Shown: positions 35,773 through 45,483, counted from the first letter of the stretch. The stretch: DNA of 64,000 nt from Kitasatospora sp. MAA4 (GCF_029893355.1 NZ_JARZAI010000007.1:1-64000), one strand, 5' to 3'. Notes: generated by a model not told the origin, from the letters alone. Program-made: numbers and translations.

Positions 35773-36519
35773 TCAGCCGTCCAGGTGCCCGGTCTCGTTC
35801 CACAGCTCGGGCAGCAGCCGGTCGTACCCCGCCCGCCACACGCCGACCGAGCAGTTGCGCACCGCGTCGAGCGCCAGCAGCTGCTCCTCGGTGAGCCGGT
35901 CCAGCACGTACCGCAGCATCAGCACCACGTTGTCGTGCGCCACCAGCAGCACGGGCCGGCCGGCCTCCTCCACGCACAGGTCGCGCAGGCAGTCCCGCAC
36001 CCGCAGGGCGACGTCCGACCAGCTCTCGCCGCCCGGCGGCCGGTAGTACAGCTCGCCCATCTTTCGGCGCCGGGCGGCCTCCTCGGGGTGCCGCTTCTCG
36101 ATCGCCGCCGCGGTGAGCATCTCCAGGATGCCGAGCTCGCGGTCGCGCAGCCGCTCGTCGTAGCGCACGGCGAGCCCGACCGGCACCGCGCCGAGCCCGG
36201 CGGCCTGGGCGAGCGCGATCCGCGCCGTCTCGGCCGTCCGGACGTAGGGCGAGCACCAGACGGCCCGGGGCCGGTCACTGGGCGCCAGGGCGGCCCACCA
36301 GCGGCCCAGGGCCTGGGCCTGGGCCTGCCCCTGCATGGAGAGCGGTATGTCGGCGTCCCGGCAGGTGATCGGCACGGTCAGCGCGCCGGTCGCCTCGGCG
36401 AGCTGGAACTCCACGTTGGCCGCGCTCTCGCCGTGCCGGGTGGTGATCAGGACGGACGGCAGCAGGGTCGCGCCGCTGCGCTGCTGGTGCCCGTTGAGGA
36501 TGCTGCTCAGCTCTGCCAT
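35773..36519 (-). CDS. Histidine phosphatase (phosphoglycerate-mutase-like)
   Basis: A 248-residue histidine-phosphatase-superfamily protein. The catalytic RHG motif is in LITTRHGESAANVEF; the second Arg in CSPYVRTAETA, Glu in DERLRDRELG and the second His in LLVAHDNVVLML. The family includes sugar-phosphate and broad phosphatases; the substrate is unknown. ATG at 36519 (MAELSS) has GGGGAGC upstream and is preferred over a 33-residue longer frame. It lies downstream of a symporter operon but beyond a strong terminator. Confidence 0.88.
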   Translation of the reverse strand: MAELSSILNGHQQRSGATLLPSVLITTRHGESAANVEFQLAEATGALTVPITCRDADIPLSMQGQAQAQALGRWWAALAPSDRPRAVWCSPYVRTAETARIALAQAAGLGAVPVGLAVRYDERLRDRELGILEMLTAAAIEKRHPEEAARRRKMGELYYRPPGGESWSDVALRVRDCLRDLCVEEAGRPVLLVAHDNVVLMLRYVLDRLTEEQLLALDAVRNCSVGVWRAGYDRLLPELWNETGHLDG

Positions 36520-36604
36520 GGCGGTGCTCCCCGTTGCTTCGGCTGTGTCTGGCGTCCGGGACCGGACGTGCGGCGCGCACGGGTGCACAACGGTCCATGA
36601 CAAT

Positions 36605-36650
36605 GATCGCGCCGCCACCTCCCAGTGTTGAGGGAGGTGGCGGCGCGATC
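36605..36650 (-). terminator. Terminator of the symporter operon
   Basis: A perfect 19-bp stem (36605-36623 with 36632-36650) and 8-nt loop, 21 nt after the symporter stop. Confidence 0.92.
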
Positions 36651-36671
36651 ACAGGGCGCGCGACGGAGCGT

Positions 36672-38300
36672 TTAATGCGCCGCCACCGGCTGGGGCGCAC
36701 CGGTGGGCTCGGGGTCGCTCGGCTCCGCGCTGTAGTCGCCCGGCGAGGTCTCGTCGACCCCGTCGGTGACCTTCGCGGCCCGCAGCACGAGCGTCAGCAC
36801 GACGGCCACCACCAGGTTCAGCACGAAGGCGGTCAGGCCGATGTAGCCGATCTGGCCGATCCCGGGGATCGGGGCCGAGTTGCCGCCGAAGTGCTTGGTG
36901 GCGGGTGAGGCCAGGCCGTAGGCCTTCCAGGTCCCGTAGACCATGCCGGCCGCCCAGCCCGCCAGCAGGGCCCAGTGGTGGAACCAGCGGGTGAACAGGC
37001 CGCCGACCACCGAGACGAAGGTCTGCAGGATCCACAGCCCGCCGAGCAGTTGCAGGTTGATCGCGACCTGCTTGTCCATGCCGAGCACGAAGACCAGCGC
37101 GCCGACCTTGACCAGCAGCGAGGCGATCTTGGCGACCCTGGTCTCGTCGGCCGGGGTGGCGTTCGGCTTGATGAACTCCTTGTACACGTTGCGGGTGAAG
37201 AGGTTGGCCGCCGCGATCGACATGATCGCGGCCGGCACCAGCGCTCCGATCCCGATGGCCGCGAACGCCACGCCGGTGAACCAGGAGGGGAACATGTCGG
37301 TGAAGAGCTGCGGCACGGCGAGTTGGCTGTTGAAGCCCTTGGCGCCCTTGCTGACGTTGTCGGTGATCGCCATGAAGCCGAGCAGGGCCAGCAGGCCGAG
37401 CATCAGCGAGTAGGCCGGCAGGATCGCCATGTTGCGGCGCACGGTGTTGCGGGACTTGGAGGCCAGCACCCCGGTCACCGAGTGCGGGTAGAGGAAGAGC
37501 GCCATCGCCGAGCCGAGTCCGAGCGTGGCGTACGTCCACTGGGCCTTCGGCGCGATGATCATCGAGCCGATCGGCTTGCCGTTCGCGCCCTTGGTGTTGA
37601 ACTTGGTCGCGGCGGTGTCGAAGATGTGGCCGAATCCGCCCAGCCGGTGCGGGATGTAGAGCACCGCCGCGATGATCACGATGTACACCAGGGTGTCCTT
37701 GACGAACGCGATCAGCGCCGGCGCCCGCAGACCCGAGGAGTACGTGTAGGCGGCCAGCACCGCGAAGGCCAGGAAGAGCGGCAGGTCCTTGACGAACCAG
37801 TTGGCGTTCGCCCCGCCGCCGACCCCCAGGGTGTCCAGCACCGCCTGGATGCCGACGAGTTGGAGCGCGATGTACGGCATGGTGGCGAGGATGCCGGTCA
37901 GCGCCACCGCGAGCGAGAGCGCCTTGGAGCCGTACCGGCCGCGGATGAAGTCGGCGGGGGTGACGTACCCGTGCACCCGGGCGACCGACCAGAGCCGCGG
38001 CAGGAAGGCGAAGACCAGCGGGAAGGCGATGATGGTGTACGGCACCGCGAAGAAGCCCGCCGCGCCGGTCGCGTAGACCGCCGCGGGGACGGCGATGAAG
38101 GTGTACGCCGTGTAGAGGTCGCCGCCGAGCAGGAACCAGGTCACCCAGGTCCCGAAACTCCGGCCGCCCAGGCCCCATTCGTCCAGGTGCTGGGCGTCGC
38201 CGGCGCGCCGCCAGCGCGAGGCCAGGAAGCCTATCACGGTGACCGCGACGAAGAAGAGCAGGAAGACCGTCAGAGCGGTCACGTTGACGCCGTGGCTCAT
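36672..38300 (-). CDS. Sodium:solute symporter (SSS family)
   Basis: A 542-residue transporter with about 13 hydrophobic helices. EWGLGGRSFGTWVTWFLLGGDLYTAYTF and the sodium-site region VHGYVTPADFIRGRYGS are typical of the SSS family, in the branch that carries monocarboxylates and similar solutes (MctP-like). The C-terminus is a short acidic tail. It overlaps the preceding small membrane gene by 4 nt (ATGA), the usual DUF3311/SSS pair, and ends at a strong terminator. The substrate is not decided by the sequence. Confidence 0.9.
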   Translation of the reverse strand: MSHGVNVTALTVFLLFFVAVTVIGFLASRWRRAGDAQHLDEWGLGGRSFGTWVTWFLLGGDLYTAYTFIAVPAAVYATGAAGFFAVPYTIIAFPLVFAFLPRLWSVARVHGYVTPADFIRGRYGSKALSLAVALTGILATMPYIALQLVGIQAVLDTLGVGGGANANWFVKDLPLFLAFAVLAAYTYSSGLRAPALIAFVKDTLVYIVIIAAVLYIPHRLGGFGHIFDTAATKFNTKGANGKPIGSMIIAPKAQWTYATLGLGSAMALFLYPHSVTGVLASKSRNTVRRNMAILPAYSLMLGLLALLGFMAITDNVSKGAKGFNSQLAVPQLFTDMFPSWFTGVAFAAIGIGALVPAAIMSIAAANLFTRNVYKEFIKPNATPADETRVAKIASLLVKVGALVFVLGMDKQVAINLQLLGGLWILQTFVSVVGGLFTRWFHHWALLAGWAAGMVYGTWKAYGLASPATKHFGGNSAPIPGIGQIGYIGLTAFVLNLVVAVVLTLVLRAAKVTDGVDETSPGDYSAEPSDPEPTGAPQPVAAH

Positions 38301-38578
38301 CGCGGCCCACCTCCCCGCAGCGCCTTGCGCTGCCGCTCCTCACGGGTGATCAGTAGATAGGCGGAGACGGTGAAGACGGCCGACAGCGGCACCCAGAGCA
38401 GCTGGTACCAGTAGAAGAACGGGATTCCGTCGAACCGTGGCGTGAGCCGCGCGTAGGAGGAGACCCACAGCTCGGCGACGATCGGTACGAGTAGGCACAC
38501 CGCGGCCAGCACCCTGGGCGGGGTGATCACCGGTAGTGGGCCGGGGGGCGCCTGCGGCGCGTCTGGATCGATGGACAT
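38297..38578 (-). CDS. DUF3311 small membrane protein, symporter partner
   Basis: A 93-residue protein with two hydrophobic helices (VLAAVCLLVPIVAELWV and LLWVPLSAVFTVSAYLLI) separated by a conserved GIPFFYWYQ segment, the DUF3311 pattern. Genes of this family routinely precede and overlap SSS symporters and may form a small subunit. ATG at 38578 is preferred to a longer frame. Confidence 0.87.
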   Translation of the reverse strand: MSIDPDAPQAPPGPLPVITPPRVLAAVCLLVPIVAELWVSSYARLTPRFDGIPFFYWYQLLWVPLSAVFTVSAYLLITREERQRKALRGGGPR

Positions 38579-38797
38579 CGGGCGACTCCGGCGGGTGGCA
38601 GGGGATCCCCAACAGCGCCGCAGCGCAATGGCATCGGGCCAGTACGCCCGCCGAACAGCGCCCGTGGTGATCGGCATGGATGGCACGGAATGTAGGGCAC
38701 CGGACGGCCCGCTGTCACCAGTGTTACGTGGCGGATCTCATCGACTGGACATCCGTTCGAGGGTGCAGCGTCAACTGCCAGCGGATAGCGTGCTGTT

Positions 38798-39520
38798 ATG
38801 CCCGTGGAACCGAACGCCACCCACATCTGGTGGGCCACTCCGGCCGACCTCCCGCAGTCGCTGCTCGACCTGCTCTCCGACGACGAGCGCGCCAAGGGCG
38901 CCAGGCTGCGCCACGAGCCGGAACGGCGCCGCTCGGTGACGGCGGCCCTGCTGCTGCGGGCCGCCCTCGCCCAGCGGACGGGTACGCCGCCGGAACTGCT
39001 CCCCATCGACCGGCGCTGCGACGACTGCGGCGGACCGCACGGCAGGCCGCGCCTGGCGGACAGCACGCTGGAGCTGACCGTGACCCACTCCGGCGACCGG
39101 GTGGGCGTGGGGATCGCCACCGGCGTCCCGATCGGCCTGGACGTCGAGCCGTTGGAGCAGAAGCGGATCACCGAGGGGATGGCGGGCCTCGCGTGCACCC
39201 CGAACGAGGAGCGCTGGCTGGACGCCCACACGGGGGATGCCTACGCCGACGCGTTCCTGCGGCTCTGGACGGCCAAGGAGGCGGTGCTCAAGGCCCTCGG
39301 CACCGGGCTGATGAAGCCGATGACCGAGGTGGAGCTGGACCCGCCCACCGGCGGCGAGCCGTTCACCGGGCCGGTGCGCTCGGGCGTGCAGGCCTGGCTC
39401 TACCGGGTCGACCCGGGCAAGGGGTACGCCGGCTCGCTGGCCGCCCTCGCGCCGCTCGGCGAGATCCACGAGCACGACGGCGACGCGCTGCTGGCGCGCC
39501 TGGCCGCCGTCACCTCCTGA
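38798..39520 (+). CDS. 4'-phosphopantetheinyl transferase (Sfp type)
   Basis: A 240-residue enzyme that moves the phosphopantetheine arm of CoA onto carrier proteins of polyketide, peptide or fatty-acid synthases. Core motifs: HGRPRLAD, VTHSGDRVGVGIA, IGLDVEPL (Mg ligands) and LWTAKEAVLKALG. An N-terminal CDDCGGPHG adds a zinc-like cluster seen in this group. No carrier-protein gene is nearby, so it probably serves distant clusters. It is convergent with dasR, the gap being only 17 nt of a tandem CGGCCTAGCT-type repeat. Confidence 0.93.
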   Translation: MPVEPNATHIWWATPADLPQSLLDLLSDDERAKGARLRHEPERRRSVTAALLLRAALAQRTGTPPELLPIDRRCDDCGGPHGRPRLADSTLELTVTHSGDRVGVGIATGVPIGLDVEPLEQKRITEGMAGLACTPNEERWLDAHTGDAYADAFLRLWTAKEAVLKALGTGLMKPMTEVELDPPTGGEPFTGPVRSGVQAWLYRVDPGKGYAGSLAALAPLGEIHEHDGDALLARLAAVTS

Positions 39521-39537
39521 ACCCGGCCTAGCTCGGC

Positions 39538-40344
39538 CTAGCTCGGCCGCTGAAGCCGGGTGATGAACTTGTACCGGTCGCCGCGGTAGATCGAGCGGAC
39601 CCACTCCACCGGCGCCCCCTCGGCGTCGAAGGAGTGCCGCGCCAGCTGGAGCATCGGCAGTCCGAGGTCGGAGCCGAGCAACCCGGCCTCGCGCGGGTTG
39701 GCCAGCGTGGTCTCGATGGTCTCCTCGGCCTCGGCCACCACCACGCCGTACACCTCGCGCAGCGCGGTGTAGAGCGAGTTGTGCTTGACCAGGTTGCGCC
39801 GCAGCGCCGGGAAGCGCTTCGCGGAGAGGTGGGCCACCTCGATGGCCATCGGGTCCCCGTTGGCGAGCCGCAGCCGCTCGATCCGCAGCACCCGCCCGCC
39901 CGGCTTGATGTCCAGCAGCGGCGCCAGCCGGTCGTCGGCCGTGACGTACCCGACCTCGATCAGCCGCGAGGTGGGCTCCAGGCCCTGCGCCCGCATGTCC
40001 TCGGTGTAGGAGGTCAGCTGGAGGGCCTGGGCGACCTTGGGCTTGGCGACGAAGGTGCCCTTGCCCTGGATCCTCTCCAGGCGGCCCTCGACGACCAGTT
40101 CCTGCAACGCCTGTCGGACGGTGGTGCGCGAGGTGTCGAACTGTGCGGCGAGCGCGCGCTCGGGCGGTACGGGGGTACCGGCCGGCTGGGTCTCGGTGAG
40201 CTGGAGCAGGTGTCGCTTCAGTCCGTAGTACTTGGGTACCCGCGCCGTCGCCGGGTCGGCGCCCGGGCCGGCCGGTACGGGCGGGTTGCCCGGCTGGGGG
40301 TGGTTCGCCCGAAGCTGGGCCGTGGTGCCCCCGTCGCTGCTCAT
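39538..40344 (-). CDS. dasR: GntR/HutC-family global regulator DasR
   Basis: The master repressor of chitin and N-acetylglucosamine use, also affecting development and antibiotics in S. coelicolor. Residues about 38-105 form the GntR winged helix ([20 protein letters not shown], then [12 protein letters not shown]); residues about 115-265 form a UTRA effector domain that senses glucosamine-6-phosphate or GlcNAc-6-phosphate. It is divergent from dasA across 334 bp with two dre operators, so it may control itself and dasABC. The N-terminal 37 residues are Pro-rich and variable. Confidence 0.96.
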   Translation of the reverse strand: MSSDGGTTAQLRANHPQPGNPPVPAGPGADPATARVPKYYGLKRHLLQLTETQPAGTPVPPERALAAQFDTSRTTVRQALQELVVEGRLERIQGKGTFVAKPKVAQALQLTSYTEDMRAQGLEPTSRLIEVGYVTADDRLAPLLDIKPGGRVLRIERLRLANGDPMAIEVAHLSAKRFPALRRNLVKHNSLYTALREVYGVVVAEAEETIETTLANPREAGLLGSDLGLPMLQLARHSFDAEGAPVEWVRSIYRGDRYKFITRLQRPS

Positions 40345-40505
40345 GGGCCGCTTCTCCGCTCCTCGCAGGACCCGTCGATGATCCCGCTACCTCGTTAACG
40401 GCACACATCGTTGCACGTATGCCCCGGCGACGGGCACCTCATCACACGATGAACGATGAGCGGTGTCGGCTTGATAACGGCTAGTCCCGATTGGTCTTCG
40501 GCCCG

Positions 40506-40565
40506 TTGACACACCCATTGGTCTAGGCCAAGCTCCTGGCATCTGGTCTACACCACTGCAGACCA
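40506..40565 (+). promoter_or_regulatory. Two dre operators in the dasR-dasA intergenic region
   Basis: dre1 (40517-40532, ATTGGTCTAGGCCAAG) and dre2 (40542-40557, TCTGGTCTACACCACT) match the core consensus at 11 of 12 and 10 or 11 of 12. Their centres are 25 bp apart. A -35-like TTGACA (40506-40511) abuts dre1, and an extra half-site AGACCA lies at 40560-40565. The rest of the gap shows no other element. Confidence 0.92.
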
Positions 40566-40678
40566 ACACATGAATCCCAGCCCATCTCACGGGTTCGCGG
40601 CACCACTTACCACCGGTTTGCGGGGGTATGCCGCAGGCCGCCGATGGAGGGCAACCGGGCATCCCTCAGGAGGATGGC

Positions 40679-41944
40679 GTGAAGCGTCAGCTCATCGCGG
40701 CGGTCGGCGTCGCAGCAATGGTCGTCGGTGTCGCGGCTTGTGGTTCGTCCGCTAAGTCCGGTGGCTCGACCGGCGCCGCGAAGTACGACGGCAAGACCGT
40801 CACCGCGTGGCTCATGTCCGGCTCCGCCCCGCAGGCCTGGCAGGACGGCGTCAAGGCCGACTTCGAGTCCCAGTACCCGGGTGCCAAGCTCAACATCCAG
40901 ATCCAGAAGTGGGACGGGATCGGCGCGAAGGTCACCACCGGCCTCTCCGACAACTCCGTCGACGTCCTGGAGGTCGGCAACACCCAGACCACGGGCTACG
41001 CGGCGACCGGCGGCCTGCTCGACCTCACCTCCTCCAAGGCCGACCTCGGCGGCAACGACTGGGCCGCCAACCTGAACGCCTCCTCGGTACTGGACGGCAA
41101 GCAGTACGCCGCGCCGTGGTACTTCACCAACCGCGTGGTCATCTACAACAAGGCGCTCTGGACCAAGGCCGGCATCACCGGCACGCCGAAGACCCTGGAC
41201 GAGTTCTACGGTGACCTCGACAAGCTGAAGGCCACCGCCGGCGTCTCCCAGGCGATGTACATGCCCGGCCAGGAGTGGTACACCTACTTCGGCCTGCTCG
41301 CGGGCATCGGCGGCCAGATCGCCAAGCAGACCGGCTCCACCTGGGCCGGCAACCTGGAGTCGCCGGAGGCCAAGACCGCCTTCCAGACCTTCCAGAAGCT
41401 GCAGAGCTACTCCAACGCGCCGAAGGACAAGGACGAGGCCACCCCCGAGCAGACCACGGTCTTCGCCAAGGGTGACGTGGGCGCGATGATCGGCCTGGGC
41501 TGGGAGGCTCCGGCCCCTGCGGACATGCCGACGTCCAACGTCGGCTTCTTCGCCCTCCCGGGGACCACGGCCGACAAGCCGTCCGGCGTCTTCCTCGGCG
41601 GCTCGAACCTCGCGATCGCCCAGGACACCAAGAACCCCGACCTGGCCAAGGGCCTGCTGAAGATCATGATGTCGGACAAGTACGAGGGCCAGATGGCCGC
41701 CACCGGCCTGGTCCCGAACAAGACCTCGCTGGACTCGCTGGCCACCACCCCGTTCGCCCAGGCGGCCATCCCGGCCAGCGCCAACGGCGCCACCACGCCG
41801 AACACCCCGAACTGGTCGAACGTCGAGAACACCCCGAACCCGATCAAGGACTTCCTCGCGGCCGTCCTCCAGGGTGCGGACTACGACGCCACCGCCAAGA
41901 AGTACGACGCCACCATGACGCAGCTCCTCGGCCAGAAGCAGTAG
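40679..41944 (+). CDS. dasA: Chitobiose-binding lipoprotein DasA
   Basis: A 421-residue solute-binding lipoprotein for N,N'-diacetylchitobiose. The lipobox is VGVAACGSS; the mature part has the ABC sugar-binding pattern (TVTAWLMSGSAPQAW, DVLEVGNTQT, PWYFTNRVVIYNKALW, FLGGSNLAIA). GTG at 40679 is chosen over an upstream in-frame ATG because AGGAGG lies 5 nt before it and the signal peptide then begins KRQLIAAV. It is first in dasABC-dasD, under two dre sites, and is followed by a long stem-loop that may hold its mRNA level above that of dasBC. Confidence 0.95.
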   Translation: MKRQLIAAVGVAAMVVGVAACGSSAKSGGSTGAAKYDGKTVTAWLMSGSAPQAWQDGVKADFESQYPGAKLNIQIQKWDGIGAKVTTGLSDNSVDVLEVGNTQTTGYAATGGLLDLTSSKADLGGNDWAANLNASSVLDGKQYAAPWYFTNRVVIYNKALWTKAGITGTPKTLDEFYGDLDKLKATAGVSQAMYMPGQEWYTYFGLLAGIGGQIAKQTGSTWAGNLESPEAKTAFQTFQKLQSYSNAPKDKDEATPEQTTVFAKGDVGAMIGLGWEAPAPADMPTSNVGFFALPGTTADKPSGVFLGGSNLAIAQDTKNPDLAKGLLKIMMSDKYEGQMAATGLVPNKTSLDSLATTPFAQAAIPASANGATTPNTPNWSNVENTPNPIKDFLAAVLQGADYDATAKKYDATMTQLLGQKQ

Positions 41945-41950
41945 TCCCCA

Positions 41951-41997
41951 GCGGCGCCGTGCACCGATCCTCGGAAGGGACCGGTGCGCGGCGCCGC
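41951..41997 (+). terminator. Partial terminator or mRNA stem between dasA and dasB
   Basis: A 16-bp GC-rich stem (41951-41966 with 41982-41997, one G-U pair) starts 7 nt after dasA and has no U run directly after it. Typical for binding-protein genes that need more product than the permeases. Confidence 0.7.
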
Positions 41998-42083
41998 CGC
42001 AGTGTTTTGCGGGGCGGTCAGACCCTGACCGCTGCCGACAGGCAGGTCCCCATGTCCAACGGCGGCCGCTGAGAAGAGGATCG

Positions 42084-43064
42084 ATGGCAGTTCAGTCGGA
42101 ACCGGTGCGGGTGCAATCCCCCAAGAGAGCAGCGGGCGACGCCCTCAACAGCGGCAGACCGTTCGCCGGTCCGAGCCTGCTGAGCCGCAGCGCGCCCTAC
42201 CTGCTGCTGCTGCCGGCCATCCTGGCCACCCTGGCCCTGCTCGGCTGGCCGCTGGTCAAGACGTTCGAGCTCTCCTTCCAGAACCTGAACAAGCGCCAGC
42301 TGATCCTGCACCTGACCGAGTGGAACGGCTTCGCCAACTACACGGACCAGCTGACCAGCTCGGAGTTCTGGCACACCACCGGCCGCACGATCGCCTTCAC
42401 GGCCGTCAACGTCGTGCTGATCATGGGCGGCGGCACGCTGGTCGGCCTGCTGCTCAACCGGCTCGGCAAGAAGATGCGGATCCTGCTCCAGGCCGCCCTG
42501 ATGCTCGCCTGGGCGATGCCGATCGTGGCCGCCGCCACCGTCTTCAGCTGGCTCTTCGACTCCCGCTTCGGCGTCGTCAACTGGGTCCTGGACCAGCTCG
42601 GTTGGCACGACATGGCCGACTACAACTGGTACAGCTCGCAGACCGGCACCTTCTTCGTGATCGTCCTGCTGATCGTCTGGCAGTCGATCCCGTTCGTCGC
42701 CTTCAACATGTACGCGGGCCTGACCACCATCCCGGCCGAGCTCTACGAGGCGGCCCGGATGGACGGCGCCGGAGCGTGGCGGATCTTCCGCTGGGTGGTC
42801 TTCCCCAGCCTGAAGCCGTTCTTCCTGAGCACCACGTTCCTGGAGATCATCTGGGTCTTCAAGTCCTTCGCCCAGATCCTCGCCGTCAACGCCGGCGGCC
42901 CCCAGGGACTCACCCAGACGCTGCCGTTCTACGCCTACATCCAGGGCACCGGCAACCAGCACTACGGCATCGGCGCCACGATCGCGGTGCTCACCATCCT
43001 GATGCTGGTCGTGCTGATGGCGTACTACTTCCGGATCATTCTGAAGCAGGAGGACGAGCTGTGA
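42084..43064 (+). CDS. dasB: Chitobiose ABC transporter permease DasB
   Basis: A 326-residue inner-membrane permease (MalF type) with about six helices after a cytoplasmic N-terminus. The EAA loop that docks the ATPase is YEAARMDGAGAWRIFRWVVFP. ATG at 42084 follows GAAGAGGATCG. It overlaps dasC by 4 nt (GTGA). No ATPase gene is present in the locus; in Streptomyces the shared ATPase MsiK does this job. Confidence 0.95.
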   Translation: MAVQSEPVRVQSPKRAAGDALNSGRPFAGPSLLSRSAPYLLLLPAILATLALLGWPLVKTFELSFQNLNKRQLILHLTEWNGFANYTDQLTSSEFWHTTGRTIAFTAVNVVLIMGGGTLVGLLLNRLGKKMRILLQAALMLAWAMPIVAAATVFSWLFDSRFGVVNWVLDQLGWHDMADYNWYSSQTGTFFVIVLLIVWQSIPFVAFNMYAGLTTIPAELYEAARMDGAGAWRIFRWVVFPSLKPFFLSTTFLEIIWVFKSFAQILAVNAGGPQGLTQTLPFYAYIQGTGNQHYGIGATIAVLTILMLVVLMAYYFRIILKQEDEL

Positions 43065-43900
43065 GGCGCTCGATCATCGGACGCAGCTGGCCCAACGCCA
43101 TCGCGGTCGTCCTCTTCGTCTTCTTCATCTTCCCGGTCTACTGGATGTTCAGTACGGCCTTCAAGCAGAACAGCGACATCATCAGCAAGACCCCGGTCTT
43201 CTTCCCGCTGCGCGGCACGCTGGAGCACTTCGGCACCGCCACGGGGGCCGCGCAGTTCTGGGAGATGGTCGGCAACAGCTTCACCGTCACCGTGCTCGCG
43301 GTGCTGGGCTCGCTGGTCATCGCGACGCTGGCCTCCTTCGCCATCGCCCGGATGAAGTTCCGCGGCCGCAAGTCCTTCGTCCTGGTGATCATGCTGGCGC
43401 AGATGGCCCCGTGGGAGGTCATGACGATCGCCGTCTACATGATCGTCCGCGACGGCGACATGCTGAACAGCCTGGTCCCGCTGACGGCGTTCTACATGAT
43501 GATGGTGCTGCCCTTCACGATCTGGACGCTGCGCGGCTTCATCGCCGCCGTGCCCAAGGAGTTGGAGGAGTCGGCGATGGTGGACGGCTGCACCCGGACC
43601 CAGGCCTTCGTCAAGGTGGTCTTCCCGCTGCTCGCCCCGGGCCTGATGACGACCTCGCTCTTCGGCTTCATCACCGCCTGGAACGAGCTGCCGCTCGTCC
43701 TGATCCTCAACAAGGCCACCGGTCCCGGCAGCGCGCAGACGCTGCCGCTCTGGCTGACGTCCTTCCAGTCGCTCTTCGGCGACGACTGGGGTGCCACGAT
43801 GGCCGCCTCCACCCTCTTCGCCATCCCCGTCCTGATCATCTTCCTGTTCCTTCAGCGCAACGCCGTGGGCGGGATGACCGCCGGCGCAGTGAAGGGCTGA
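43061..43900 (+). CDS. dasC: Chitobiose ABC transporter permease DasC
   Basis: A 279-residue permease (MalG type) with six helices. The EAA loop reads EESAMVDGCTRTQAFVKVVFP. GTG at 43061 is set by the 4-nt overlap with dasB and AGGAGG at 43048-43053; the longer open frame is an antiregister reading of dasB. dasD follows after 10 nt, so dasBCD form one unit. Confidence 0.95.
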   Translation: MRRSIIGRSWPNAIAVVLFVFFIFPVYWMFSTAFKQNSDIISKTPVFFPLRGTLEHFGTATGAAQFWEMVGNSFTVTVLAVLGSLVIATLASFAIARMKFRGRKSFVLVIMLAQMAPWEVMTIAVYMIVRDGDMLNSLVPLTAFYMMMVLPFTIWTLRGFIAAVPKELEESAMVDGCTRTQAFVKVVFPLLAPGLMTTSLFGFITAWNELPLVLILNKATGPGSAQTLPLWLTSFQSLFGDDWGATMAASTLFAIPVLIIFLFLQRNAVGGMTAGAVKG

Positions 43901-43910
43901 GAGGTCACCC

Positions 43911-45464
43911 GTGAGCATCCTGATCCCCAGCGTTCCGGACAGCGACCAGCTGCACCGCGACGCCCTGACGGTCCTGCAGCCCGGCTTCGAGGGCACCGCC
44001 GCGCCCGAGTGGGTGCTGCGCAAGCTCGCCGCCGGCCTCGGCTCGGTCGCCCTGTTCGGCCGCAACGTCACCGATCCCGCCCAACTGGCGGCGCTGACCG
44101 CGGCGCTGCGCCAGGAGAACCCGGACGTCCTGGTGGCGATCGACGAGGAGGGCGGCGACGTCACCCGCCTGGAGGCCGGCTCCGGCTCCTCCTGGCCGGG
44201 CAACCTCGCCCTCGGCGCGATCGACGACCCGGCGCTGACCCGCGACGTCGCCCGCGAGCTGGGCCGCGCGCTGGCCGAGTGCGGCATCAACTACAACTGG
44301 GCGCCCTCCGCGGACGTCAACTCCAACCCGGGCAACCCGGTGATCGGCGTGCGCTCGTTCGGCGCCGACCCCGAGCTCTGCGCCCGGCACACCGCCGCCT
44401 GGGTGGAGGGCCTGCAGTCGGTCGGGGTGGCCGCCTGCGCCAAGCACTTCCCCGGCCACGGCGACACGGCCGTCGACTCGCACCTGGGCCTGCCGGTGGT
44501 GGACGTCGACGTGGACCTGCTGCGCTCGCGCGACCTGGTCCCGTTCCGGGCTGCCATCGCGGCCGGCGCCAAGGCCGTGATGAGCGCGCACATCATGATC
44601 CCGGCGCTGGACCCGGTGCACCCGGCCACGCTCAGCCGGGCGGTGCTCACCGGCCTGCTGCGCGCCCGGGCGGCGGACGGCGGCCTCGGCTACGACGGTC
44701 TGATCGTCACCGACGGCATCGAGATGGGCGCCATCGCGGACACCTACGGCATCGCGGAGGGGACGGTGCTGGCGCTGGCCGCGGGTGCCGACGCGATCTG
44801 TGTCGGGGGCGGTCTGGCGGACGAGGAGACCGTGCTGCGGCTGCGCGACTCCATCGTGGAGGCGGTCCGGGCGGGCCGGCTCCCGGAGGAGCGGCTGGCG
44901 GACGCCGCCGCCCGGGTCCGCTCACTGGGCAGCTGGGCGCGGATCTCCGCGCAGGGCGCCACCGGCGAGCCGGACCTGTCGATCGGCCTGCGCGCCGCCC
45001 GGCGCGCGCTGCGGGTCACCGCGGCGCCGGGTCGGCCGTTCGCCCCGGTGACGGACCGCCCGTACGTGGCCTCGTTCTCCCCGCAGGCGAACATCGCGGT
45101 GGGCGACGAGACCCCGTGGGGTGTGGCGGGCATGCTGGCCGCCCGGTTCCCGGGGACCAGGGCCGAGAGCATCGGCCCGCAGGCGGCCGGGGAGGGGCAG
45201 TTGGACGCGCTGGTCGCGCGGGTGCTGGCCGGCGCGGAGGGGCGCCGGCTGGTCCTGGTGGTGCGCGACACGCACCGGCACGACTGGATGGCGGCGGCCC
45301 TGCGGCTGCTGCTGACGGCCCGTCCGGATGCCGTGGTGGTCGAGATGGGGGTGCCGCAGGCGGAGCCGGTCGGCGCGCTGCACATCGCCACCCACGGTGC
45401 GGCCCGGGTCTGCGGCCTGGCCGCCGTCGAGGTGCTCACCGGGCAGCCGTCCGTGCACTGCTGA
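43911..45464 (+). CDS. dasD: GH3 beta-N-acetylglucosaminidase DasD
   Basis: A 517-residue cytoplasmic enzyme that splits imported chitobiose to GlcNAc. The GH3 N-acetylglucosaminidase signature KHFPGHGDTAVDSHLGLP (His/Asp dyad) is intact, as is the nucleophile region DGLIVTDGIEMGAI. No signal peptide is present, matching a cytoplasmic role. GTG at 43911 follows GAGAGGT. It is the last gene of dasABCD and ends at a terminator. Confidence 0.94.
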   Translation: MSILIPSVPDSDQLHRDALTVLQPGFEGTAAPEWVLRKLAAGLGSVALFGRNVTDPAQLAALTAALRQENPDVLVAIDEEGGDVTRLEAGSGSSWPGNLALGAIDDPALTRDVARELGRALAECGINYNWAPSADVNSNPGNPVIGVRSFGADPELCARHTAAWVEGLQSVGVAACAKHFPGHGDTAVDSHLGLPVVDVDVDLLRSRDLVPFRAAIAAGAKAVMSAHIMIPALDPVHPATLSRAVLTGLLRARAADGGLGYDGLIVTDGIEMGAIADTYGIAEGTVLALAAGADAICVGGGLADEETVLRLRDSIVEAVRAGRLPEERLADAAARVRSLGSWARISAQGATGEPDLSIGLRAARRALRVTAAPGRPFAPVTDRPYVASFSPQANIAVGDETPWGVAGMLAARFPGTRAESIGPQAAGEGQLDALVARVLAGAEGRRLVLVVRDTHRHDWMAAALRLLLTARPDAVVVEMGVPQAEPVGALHIATHGAARVCGLAAVEVLTGQPSVHC

Positions 45465-45483
45465 CTATTCGTCAGAACGAAAA

